NCBI GenBank assembly: GCA_003644895.1
Contig: QNDO01000119.1
Coordinates: forward strand, 1-5,205
Reading direction: 5' to 3'
Origin: Candidatus Hydrothermota bacterium
Lineage (GTDB): Bacteria > Hydrothermota > Hydrothermia > UBA1063
DNA length: 5,205 bases
This document shows, one piece after another, positions 1-4,875 of the stretch (positions are counted from its first letter, which is position 1; each line of letters begins with the position of its first letter). Under the pieces are notes generated by a model. It searched no databases and was not told the DNA's origin. It was given only the letters and a program-made list of their open reading frames with translations. A program made the translations under genes and the position numbers.

Positions 1-726
1 AGCTGGCAAATTTCAAAAGTCATAACATTGGATAGGCCGTTAACTGCTCCTGCAGGAATCTCTATGGATGAACAAGGCCATTTATGGGTGTTCTTTGGAA
101 GTGGAAAATATATTAGTGATGTTGATGAGCAAGATTTCAGCACAAATTATTTTGTAGGAATAAAGGATGAGTACTGGGAGGATGGAGATCCCTCCGGTGG
201 TCCAAGTTATTCTCTGAATGACCTCTTTGATGCAACCAATGTAACGGTAATGGTAGATACAACCACAGGAGAGGCTACTGTTACCAATGTGGTGGGTCTG
301 AGGGATACCACATTTGATGTTTTCGAAGAGTATGTTCAGGAGAATTATCACGGATGGTATGTAAGGCTCTCCAGTAGTGAAAGAGTCCTTGACCATCCAT
401 TGATCCTTGGAGGTGCTGTACTCTTCACAAGCTTTATTCCAACGGATGATCCTTGCGGTTTTGGTGGACTGGGTTATCTGTATGGAGTTTTCTATAAGAC
501 GGGAACAGCTTATTCTAAGCCCATTCTAGGAGTGGAGTCAGGAGTGGCCACCACCAAGCTCAATATTGGCCAGGGTATGCCCTCTTCCCCCAGCGCCCAT
601 GTAGGTACAGGAGAGGGAGCCACAGCTCTTGTCCAAACCAGTACTGGAGAAATTGTACAGGTGTCAATGCCTCTACCTTACAGGGTAAAAAGTGGTGCAA
701 GAATCTGGAGAGCAGTAACCTTTTAA
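1..726 (+). CDS. PilY1-like type IV pilus assembly/adhesin protein, C-terminal part (5' end outside window)
   Basis: The frame is open from base 1 to a TAA at 724-726, giving 241 visible residues. The TTG at 28 is internal and not a start. PilY1 proteins sit at or near the type IV pilus tip and act in pilus extension, adhesion and surface sensing. Their C-terminal half is a beta-propeller. The visible part carries family hallmarks in order: LWVFFGSGKYISD (about residues 28-40), YFVGIKD (50-56), GWYVRL followed by SERVLDHP (118-133), VLFTSFIPTDDPCGFGG (140-156) and, near the end, GQGMPSSPS and QTSTGEI, finishing in ARIWRAVTF. Propeller proteins of this family usually end with a similar WR motif, so the C-terminus looks intact. 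No EF-hand-like DxDxDG calcium loop is visible in this part; it could lie upstream. The gene is followed after 12 bases by a small secreted-protein gene. I am confident of the family but not of the exact role. Confidence 0.87.
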   Translation, partial: SWQISKVITLDRPLTAPAGISMDEQGHLWVFFGSGKYISDVDEQDFSTNYFVGIKDEYWEDGDPSGGPSYSLNDLFDATNVTVMVDTTTGEATVTNVVGLRDTTFDVFEEYVQENYHGWYVRLSSSERVLDHPLILGGAVLFTSFIPTDDPCGFGGLGYLYGVFYKTGTAYSKPILGVESGVATTKLNIGQGMPSSPSAHVGTGEGATALVQTSTGEIVQVSMPLPYRVKSGARIWRAVTF

Positions 727-738
727 AGGAGGTTAAAA

Positions 739-1086
739 ATGAATGCAATAATAATATTATTTTTGATTGGTCAGGTTTCCATCGGGACTCAGGGAGGAAG
801 AGCAAAGATTCTTGGAGAAAAAGAAATTCCAAAGGAATCCATGGAGATATTACAGAGTATCAGGGGGAGCGTATATATGGGAGTTTCGCGGGATTCAGCC
901 TATATTTTTCTGAATGAAACCCCAATAAAAGTGGATAAAGGCAAATTTAATTTTCGTGACCTTCCAAAAATCGGAGAAATGGTATATGTAAGGCTTGAAA
1001 AACGAGGTAAAGAGATGGTGGCCGTAAAAGCGGGCCGGACGCTTCAGGATGTCCTGAAAAAGAAAGCGGAGGAATATTACAAATGA
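739..1086 (+). CDS. Small secreted protein of unknown function (115 aa)
   Basis: I do not recognise this gene. It starts at ATG 739 with a strong AGGAGG at 727-732 (6-base spacer), which overlaps no other credible start. Residues 3-11 are hydrophobic (IIILFLIGQ), followed by a small-residue stretch (VSIGTQGG). This looks like a short signal peptide or an N-terminal anchor, although the usual positive n-region is missing. The mature part, about residues 41-100, alternates beta-strand-like segments: IRGSVYMGVS, AYIFLNETPIKV, a DLPKIGEMVYVRL turn and strand, and EMVAVKAG. The pattern resembles short OB-like or DUF5666-type beta-barrel domains, but this is by shape only and not a family assignment. 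A charged helix (LQDVLKKKAEEYYK) closes it. It lies between pilY1 and lemA and overlaps lemA by ATGA, so it is probably co-transcribed with both. A link to pilus biogenesis is possible but unproven. Confidence 0.75.
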   Translation: MNAIIILFLIGQVSIGTQGGRAKILGEKEIPKESMEILQSIRGSVYMGVSRDSAYIFLNETPIKVDKGKFNFRDLPKIGEMVYVRLEKRGKEMVAVKAGRTLQDVLKKKAEEYYK

Positions 1087-1640
1087 TGATACTGGTCGTA
1101 ATCTTGGTTGCCATAGTTATTCTTCTTACACTCTATGGAGTGTCAATATACAATTCTCTTATAAAGCTTCGAAATATGGTAAGAAATGCCTGGTCCGATA
1201 TTGATGTACAATTGAAGAAAAGGCATGACCTTATACCTAATCTTGTTGAGACTGTTAAAGGATATGCTGCTCATGAAAAAACCGTCCTCGAAAATGTCAC
1301 AAAAGCCAGATCTATGGCTGCACAGGCAAAGGGACCAGAAGAGAGCGCACAGGCAGAAAACATGCTTACCCAGGCTTTACGGCAACTATTTGCTGTTGTG
1401 GAAAACTATCCTGATCTCAAGGCCAACCAGAATTTTCTTGCTCTGCAGGAAGAATTACGTAATGTAGAGAACCAGATTCAGGAAGCCCGAAGGTATTATA
1501 ACGCGGTAGTACGAGATTACAACATAAGAACCGAATCATTCCCCTCCAATATAATTGCTTCCATATTTAACTTTAAAAAAGAAGAGTTTTTTGAAATCGA
1601 GGAGCCTGAAGAAAGGGAGGTTCCAAGGGTTCAGTTTTGA
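1083..1640 (+). CDS. lemA: LemA family membrane protein
   Basis: This is a 185-residue protein of typical LemA length. An N-terminal transmembrane helix (about residues 3-22) is followed by a long helical domain. The LemA signature runs from NAWSDIDVQLKKRHDLIPNL (35-54) through VETVKGYAAHEKTVLENV (55-72). The second conserved block is YPDLKANQNFLALQEELRNVE (109-129) with ARRYYNAVVRDYN (135-147). The family's closing motif FPSNIIASIFNFKKEEFFE is at 153-171, then an acidic tail. LemA proteins are anchored in the inner membrane. Their biochemical role is unknown, and they are often encoded with TPM-domain or HtpX-like genes, which are not seen here. ATG 1083 is preferred over ATG 1086 because GGAGG at 1068-1072 is 10 bases away, and it gives a 4-base ATGA overlap with the gene before. 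The 3' end overlaps the convergent DUF192 gene by 10 bases. Confidence 0.95.
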   Translation: MMILVVILVAIVILLTLYGVSIYNSLIKLRNMVRNAWSDIDVQLKKRHDLIPNLVETVKGYAAHEKTVLENVTKARSMAAQAKGPEESAQAENMLTQALRQLFAVVENYPDLKANQNFLALQEELRNVENQIQEARRYYNAVVRDYNIRTESFPSNIIASIFNFKKEEFFEIEEPEEREVPRVQF

Positions 1641-2092
1641 ATTAGTGTGTATCCAGGTATTTTGAAAGTGTCTCCTATTTCTATATGATGATGTTGAAAC
1701 CAGCCTTCGTTGGTTTCAATTGCTAGGGAGGCTTTTTTTCTCGAAGTATGGGGTTTTTCATCCAGGGGTCTCATTTTTTGTATATCGACGATTATTCCCT
1801 GAGAGTCAAGGAAAGCAATGGATAGGGGAATATAAGTGTTTCTCATCCAGAAGGATAGATAGTCTTCACCCGGGAATACAAACAGCATGCCTGTGCTTTC
1901 TGGAAGAGACTCACGAAACATAAGTCCTTTTTTTATTTCTTCCGGAGTTTCTGCCACTTCCAAGTAGAGGATATTGCCTTTACAGGTTGCTTTAATATGA
2001 AATATTTTTTTACTCTCTTTATCTTTTGGATTGTCAGTGGAACAGGCTAAAAGAAATAAGATCAAAAATAATTTCAAACTATCTTTTCTCAC
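1631..2092 (-). CDS. DUF192 family lipoprotein
   Basis: This 153-residue protein starts with GTG. The start is supported because a signal peptide begins at once: hydrophobic residues 8-15 and a lipobox LLAC with the lipidated Cys at 17. The protein should therefore be exported and lipid-anchored. The DUF192 domain covers about residues 33-147. Its signatures are EIKKGLMFRESLPESTGMLF (52-71), FWMRNTYIPLSIAFLD (81-96), a GIIVDI strand (99-104), and ASLAIETNEGWFQHHHIEIGD (121-141), where the family usually has E-x-x-x-G-W followed by G-I/D-x-G-D. The molecular function of DUF192 proteins is not established. The start lies 14 bases inside the 3' end of rplS with only a short AAGGA nearby, so translation is probably coupled to rplS. 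The stop overlaps the end of lemA on the other strand. The triple His at 134-136 is not typical of the family as I know it. Confidence 0.9.
   Translation of the reverse strand: MRKDSLKLFLILFLLACSTDNPKDKESKKIFHIKATCKGNILYLEVAETPEEIKKGLMFRESLPESTGMLFVFPGEDYLSFWMRNTYIPLSIAFLDSQGIIVDIQKMRPLDEKPHTSRKKASLAIETNEGWFQHHHIEIGDTFKIPGYTLIQN
1693..1739 (+). terminator. Possible terminator of the pilY1-lemA operon (weak)
   Basis: TTGAAACCA at 1694-1702 is exactly complementary to TGGTTTCAA at 1711-1719. G-U and C-G pairs extend the stem to about 12 pairs with a CTTC loop. Seven T's follow at 1733-1739, but only after a 13-base gap, which is not canonical. AGCCT (1702-1706) could instead pair with AGGCT (1729-1733) right next to the T's, though with only five pairs. 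The site lies 53 bases past the lemA stop, inside the DUF192 gene on the opposite strand. Any terminator of this operon must lie there because the two operons overlap. The repeat could also be chance within coding sequence. Confidence 0.3.
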
Positions 2093-2450
2093 GAATCCTT
2101 GCTTTTTTACCCTTTCTTTCCCTTAAATAGTAAATCCTGGCCCTTCTAACTCTTCCTCTTCTCAAAACCTCTATTTTTTCAATAACAGGTGAGTGAAGGG
2201 GGAATATTTTTTCAATGCCCACACCCTGGGTCACCTTTCTTACAGTGAAGCTTGCATTGAGACCGTCACCTCTTCTTCTAATTACTACACCCTCAAAAGG
2301 CTGAAGCCTGACCTTTTCTACAAGCTCCTTTGTTTTCGGGTCTTCTTTATACTCCTTGATTCTTATGTACACCCTTACAGTGTCTCCAGGACCAAAATCC
2401 GGAATGTCATCCCTTAAAAAATCTTTTTCAATCTCTTTTATTTTATCCAT
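2079..2450 (-). CDS. rplS: 50S ribosomal protein L19
   Basis: L19 lies at the interface between the ribosomal subunits, near bridge B8. The 123-residue protein shows the whole family pattern: an N-terminal helix, DIPDFGPGDTVRVYIRIKE (15-33), FEGVVIRRRGDGLNASFTVR (52-71), GVGIEKIFPLHSPVIEKIEV (76-95), and the basic tail RRGRVRRARIYYLRERKGKKARI (97-119). Against E. coli L19 (115 residues, recalled) there are about 10 extra residues between GDTV and FEGVV, roughly residues 33-46, lysine- and glutamate-rich. The ATG at 2450 has AGGGAGG 7 bases upstream. It overlaps the end of trmD by 8 bases. Arginines are almost all AGA/AGG. The 3' end contains the GTG start of the DUF192 gene. Confidence 0.97.
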   Translation of the reverse strand: MDKIKEIEKDFLRDDIPDFGPGDTVRVYIRIKEYKEDPKTKELVEKVRLQPFEGVVIRRRGDGLNASFTVRKVTQGVGIEKIFPLHSPVIEKIEVLRRGRVRRARIYYLRERKGKKARIREKR

Positions 2451-3168
2451 TATAAACCTCCCTTTCTATTTCTTTTAGTATATTTATATCCTCTTCTGTT
2501 AAATCAGCATATCTGAGGAGATCAGGCCTTTTTATTAAAGTTCTTTTAAGAGCCTCCTTTCTCCTCCACTTTCTGATCTCTTCATGGTTGCCAGAAAGCA
2601 AAACCGAGGGCACTTTTATACCATTAATCTCCCTCGGACGTGTATAATAAGGTGCATCAAGTATACCGGATATAATAGAATCAGTCAAGCAAGAGCTTAC
2701 GTCTCCAAGTGCACCTTCAAGAAGTCTCACAACAGTATCGATGATAATCAGTGCAGCAGGTTCTCCTCCACTTAAAATGTAGTCACCAACAGAGATTTCC
2801 ATATCAATATGGTGCATTATCCTTTCATCTATGCCTTTGTATCGTCCGCAAAGGATAGTAAGGGTTGGCTCTTTTGCAAGTTTAAAGGCGAGTTCTTGAT
2901 CAAATTTTTTACCCTGCGGTGATGTTAAAATAATCTTCCCCTTTTCTTTAATAGATGATAAAGCTGCCAGGATAGGTTCTGCTTTTATCACCATACCACT
3001 TCCGCCTCCATACGGGTAATCATCTACTTCTTTAGGACCAGGAGCATACTGCTTCAGGTCAACGGGATTAAGCTCCAGGATTTTTTTATCTAGGGCATTT
3101 CGAATTGGACCTATCCCTCTGTAAGCCTCAAAAATTTCAGGAAACATGGTTATAATATTTATTCTCAT
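2443..3168 (-). CDS. trmD: tRNA (guanine-N1-)-methyltransferase TrmD
   Basis: TrmD uses S-adenosylmethionine to make m1G37 next to the anticodon, which prevents +1 frameshifting. The 241-residue protein has normal length and order. The SPOUT knot domain includes MFPEIF (8-13), PYGGGSGMVIKAEPI (52-66), LTSPQGKKFDQ (81-91), LCGRYKGIDERI (106-117) and SVGDYILSGGEPA (126-138). The C-terminal tRNA-binding domain includes YYTRPREINGIKVPSVLLSG (174-193), NH at 194-195, and KRPDLL (213-218). The catalytic pair corresponding to E. coli Arg154 and Asp169 is present as Arg148 and Asp163 with identical 15-residue spacing. The usual SSxxEDSF is SSCLTDSI here, a mild divergence. The ATG overlaps the rimM stop as ATGA, with AAGGAG at 3177-3182 eight bases upstream. 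Confidence 0.97.
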   Translation of the reverse strand: MRINIITMFPEIFEAYRGIGPIRNALDKKILELNPVDLKQYAPGPKEVDDYPYGGGSGMVIKAEPILAALSSIKEKGKIILTSPQGKKFDQELAFKLAKEPTLTILCGRYKGIDERIMHHIDMEISVGDYILSGGEPAALIIIDTVVRLLEGALGDVSSCLTDSIISGILDAPYYTRPREINGIKVPSVLLSGNHEEIRKWRRKEALKRTLIKRPDLLRYADLTEEDINILKEIEREVYNG

Positions 3169-3686
3169 TTGTTTAGCTCCTTGAGATCGGGTGGAATTTC
3201 AACTACCATTTCTCGAGAGTCTGTATCTACTGATTTTATGTATTCTTTCACAAATGGAACGAGAACCTCTTTCCCCTCCATTTCCAGTATCAGTACAAGA
3301 TTAGTGCCACTCAGTATAAAATCTGTAACTCTTCCCTTAACTTTTCCTCCTTCTATCACCTGCATATCCATTAGCTCAAATAGATAATACTCTCCCTCCG
3401 CTTTTTCTGCAAGTTTTTCTTTTTCTACATAAAGAAAACGTCCACGAAGTATTTCTGCAGCATCTCTATCATTAATGTCTTTTAATTTAAGGATTAAAGA
3501 TTCCCCTGCTCCTCGTCTCATATAATCTACTTCAAATACCCTTTTGCCACCTCTGGGGAGAAAGACAGTAAAGGTTTTAAATTCTCTGAAGTTTTCTAAA
3601 AAAACTTCGGGGTGAACCTTTAGTTCACCCCGAAGTCCAAAGGCCTTAATTATCTTTCCAACTATTACCAGGCCACTATCTCTCAC
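3165..3686 (-). CDS. rimM: Ribosome maturation factor RimM
   Basis: RimM binds S19 on the 30S head and assists late 16S rRNA processing and assembly. The 173-residue protein has the usual two parts. The N-terminal RimM domain begins VIVGKIIKAFGLRGELKV (7-24) and has the DRDAAEILRGRFLYV segment (73-87). The C-terminal PRC barrel begins at EGEYYLFELMDMQV (97-110) and has GRVTDFILSGTNLVLILE (118-135), VLVPFVKEYIKSVD (141-154) and a final VEIPPDL (162-168). The start is GTG at 3686, overlapping the khpA stop as GTGA. The 25 bases upstream hold no recognisable Shine-Dalgarno site, so initiation probably relies on ribosomes finishing khpA. Codons 17-30 contain a strong hairpin plus T-run that looks like an intrinsic terminator (listed separately). 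Arg19 within that hairpin uses CGG, the only CGG among the 12 arginine codons of the gene. Confidence 0.96.
   Translation of the reverse strand: MRDSGLVIVGKIIKAFGLRGELKVHPEVFLENFREFKTFTVFLPRGGKRVFEVDYMRRGAGESLILKLKDINDRDAAEILRGRFLYVEKEKLAEKAEGEYYLFELMDMQVIEGGKVKGRVTDFILSGTNLVLILEMEGKEVLVPFVKEYIKSVDTDSREMVVEIPPDLKELNK
3588..3608 (-). repeat. Second inverted repeat overlapping the rimM terminator hairpin
   Basis: On the minus strand GAAGTTTT (3608-3601) pairs perfectly with AAAACTTC (3595-3588) around a TTTAG loop, 8 pairs. It uses the last five bases of the terminator's second arm and much of its U-tract, so the two structures exclude each other in part. Because its far arm is transcribed after the U-tract, it cannot act as a classical upstream antiterminator. 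It could affect RNA end stability or fold read-through transcripts. It may also be chance. Confidence 0.45.
3598..3636 (-). terminator. Terminator-like hairpin inside rimM (candidate attenuator)
   Basis: Read on the minus strand, ACTTCGGGGTGAAC (3636-3623) is followed by the loop TAAAG (3622-3618) and GTTCACCCCGAAGT (3617-3604). The arms are perfectly complementary over 14 pairs. A T-run continues from the last arm base through 3598, seven T's in all. A GC-rich stem, small loop and adjacent U-tract define a Rho-independent terminator, and the orientation matches transcription of rimM. It spans codons 17-28 with the U-tract over codons 28-30. The opposite strand has no T-run after the stem, so it would not terminate in that direction. 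Structure is certain from the bases; function in vivo is inferred. Active translation of rimM should mask it. Confidence 0.65.
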
Positions 3687-3922
3687 TCAAGTATTTCGAG
3701 ATGTGCTCTCTTTCCCTTTTTCATTGCAGCGGCCTGGATTATAGCCCTGATTGCCTTTGCTGTTTTACCTTCCCGTCCTATTACTTTACCGAGATCGCCT
3801 TCACCAACTTTGAGCTCGTATATCACTGTCTTTTCGCCGGGTATCTCTTTCACTGAGACCAGTTCCGGATTATCCACGAGTTCTTTTGCGATATATTCGA
3901 TGAGGTCTTTCAGTTCACCCAT
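3683..3922 (-). CDS. khpA: KH-domain RNA-binding protein KhpA (YlqC family)
   Basis: This 79-residue, single type II KH domain protein matches the family in length and context (between rpsP and rimM). The RNA-binding GxxG loop is IGREG within GDLGKVIGREGKTAKAIRAI (42-61). A leading helix LKDLIEYIAKELVDNP (4-19) and strands around VSVKEIPGEKTVIYELKV (22-39) complete the fold. In Gram-positive bacteria KhpA pairs with KhpB (Jag/EloR) and affects cell elongation and RNA binding; the role here is presumably a small RNA chaperone. The ATG at 3922 has AGGAGGT at 3929-3935 with a 6-base spacer, an excellent site in contrast to rimM. It lies 16 bases after rpsP, and its TGA overlaps the rimM GTG. Confidence 0.95.
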   Translation of the reverse strand: MGELKDLIEYIAKELVDNPELVSVKEIPGEKTVIYELKVGEGDLGKVIGREGKTAKAIRAIIQAAAMKKGKRAHLEILE

Positions 3923-3938
3923 TTTACTACCTCCTTAT

Positions 3939-4196
3939 TTAGGATTTTACCTCTTTTGAGACCTGTTTTTTATAGAGATTGACTAGTTTTTGCACTCTCG
4001 GGGTCATCTGGGCCCCGAGTGAGAGCCACTTATCCAGCTGTTCCAGTTTTATATCCATTACACCATCTTTCAGAGGGTCATAATGACCTACTATTTCTAT
4101 AACCTTACCTCCCCTCGGGTTTCTGGAATCAGTTACCACAATTCTGTAGTATGGTCTATTCCTCTTTCCCACGCGCTGTAATCTGATTTTTACCAC
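3939..4196 (-). CDS. rpsP: 30S ribosomal protein S16
   Basis: S16 is an assembly protein of the 30S body. From the GTG at 4196 the protein is 85 residues and begins MVKIRLQRVGKRNRPYYRIV, exactly the family N-terminus. It continues with VTDSRNPRGGKVIEIVGHYD (21-40), PL (41-42), and LDKWLSLGAQMTPRVQKLV (54-72). The frame stays open to an ATG at 4235, but that would add 13 residues foreign to S16 and start upstream of the predicted transcript. The GTG has AGGAGGT at 4201-4207 four bases away, which settles the start. It is the first gene of the ribosomal operon after a strong promoter. A stem of CTCGGGG and CCCCGAG arms lies in codons 60-66 but has no T-run. Confidence 0.96.
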   Translation of the reverse strand: MVKIRLQRVGKRNRPYYRIVVTDSRNPRGGKVIEIVGHYDPLKDGVMDIKLEQLDKWLSLGAQMTPRVQKLVNLYKKQVSKEVKS

Positions 4197-4200
4197 TTCA

Positions 4201-4207
4201 ACCTCCT
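4201..4207 (-). promoter_or_regulatory. Shine-Dalgarno site that fixes the rpsP start
   Basis: AGGAGGT on the minus strand lies four bases before the GTG at 4196. It is inside the reading frame extension from ATG 4235, so that longer start would leave this near-perfect site unused. It also lies within about 4-10 bases of the predicted transcript 5' end, giving a nearly minimal leader. Confidence 0.88.
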
Positions 4208-4217
4208 GTAGTGGTTT

Positions 4218-4246
4218 ATTATAATTAATTAACACAAATTTTTCAA
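4218..4246 (-). promoter_or_regulatory. Predicted sigma70-type promoter of the rpsP operon
   Basis: On the minus strand, TTGAAA (4246-4241, five of six consensus bases) and TATAAT (4223-4218, perfect) are separated by exactly 17 bases. The -35 box lies in the last codons of rpe and the -10 box just after its stop. Initiation would be expected near 4211, leaving about 15 bases before the rpsP GTG. No operator or leader structure can fit in that length, so r-protein feedback at a long rpsP leader is unlikely. The surrounding AT-rich stretch raises the chance of random -10 matches, but the spacing and location are both right. Confidence 0.72.
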
Positions 4247-4873
4247 GTTTTTTATGATTGCTTTTCTGTCACGTGATTTGAAAATATATGCTCCAGAAAC
4301 CAGTATATCCACATAAGGTGCTACGATTGGTGCTGTCTCTTTATTAATTCCACCATCTATTTCTATTTCAAAATTTAGATTCCCCTTTTCCTTTATTTCT
4401 TTTAGTTTTTTAAGTTTTGGTAAAATTTTGGGCTCAAATTTCTGACCGTAAAAGCCTGGATTAACGCTCATAACTAAAATAAGATCAATTTCCTCTATGT
4501 AAGGGAATAAAGTTCTGATAGGAGTGTCCGGGTTGAGTGAGACGCCTATTTTTAGTTTTCTATCTCTTATTTTTTGCATTATCAACCTGGGTTTTGATTT
4601 CGATTCAATATGAAATATTATGGTTTCTGCACCAGCATCCGCGAATGCATCAATATATTTAAGAGGGTCTATTAACATAAGATGAGCTTCCAAATGTAAA
4701 TCCGTCATTTTATCTATTGCTTCAACAATCATTGGCCCAAATGTTATATTAGGCACAAATACACCATCCATAATATCCAAGTGGAGTCTATCAGCTCCTC
4801 CATCTTCTACTTCTTTAATCTCTTCTTTCAGACTCGTAAAATCAGCGGCAATAATGGATGGAGAAACGAGCAT
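4229..4873 (-). CDS. rpe: Ribulose-phosphate 3-epimerase
   Basis: Rpe interconverts ribulose 5-phosphate and xylulose 5-phosphate in the cytoplasmic pentose phosphate pathway. From ATG 4873 it is 214 residues, normal for this TIM barrel. Motifs in order are SPSIIAADF (4-12), RLHLDIMDGVFVPNITFGP (29-47), LEAHLM (61-66), GVSLNPDTP (110-118), VMSVNPGFYGQKF (134-146), EIDGGI (171-176) and VSGAYIF (192-198). The divalent-metal and catalytic residues are His31, Asp33, His64 and Asp173, with the two Asp as acid and base. GFYGQ replaces the usual GFGGQ. A longer start at ATG 4879 would touch the Shine-Dalgarno site with no spacer, while ATG 4873 has 6 bases. The start is 2 bases from the preceding HD gene's stop, so the two are one transcript. 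The rpsP promoter overlaps the 3' end. Confidence 0.95.
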   Translation of the reverse strand: MLVSPSIIAADFTSLKEEIKEVEDGGADRLHLDIMDGVFVPNITFGPMIVEAIDKMTDLHLEAHLMLIDPLKYIDAFADAGAETIIFHIESKSKPRLIMQKIRDRKLKIGVSLNPDTPIRTLFPYIEEIDLILVMSVNPGFYGQKFEPKILPKLKKLKEIKEKGNLNFEIEIDGGINKETAPIVAPYVDILVSGAYIFKSRDRKAIIKNLKNLC

Positions 4874-4875
4874 CT

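Noticed and set aside
1225..1467. Open frame in +1 relative to lemA, and other opposite-strand frames inside pilY1, trmD and rimM
   Set aside because: They lie wholly within strongly supported genes, have no Shine-Dalgarno sites or recognisable protein features, and their composition is what overlapping frames produce.
1568..1622. Imperfect stem GGAGCCT/AGGTTCC near the lemA 3' end as a terminator for either strand
   Set aside because: Only seven pairs with a wobble on the plus strand and a mismatch on the minus strand, a 10-base loop, and no T-run next to the stem.
2449..2454. TATAAT on the minus strand at the rplS start codon
   Set aside because: It overlaps the ATG itself, so transcripts from it would lack the rplS start and its Shine-Dalgarno site.
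3738..3743. TATAAT on the minus strand inside khpA, as a possible promoter for rimM
   Set aside because: The hexamer 17 bases upstream (AAAACA) matches the -35 consensus at only three positions, and the site lies in conserved khpA coding sequence (AIIQ). It is also upstream of the rimM hairpin, so it would not bypass it.
3997..4019. CTCGGGG/CCCCGAG inverted repeat inside rpsP
   Set aside because: Seven pairs with a 9-base loop and no T-run on either strand; it encodes the conserved GAQ-T-P region of S16, so codon constraint explains it well enough.
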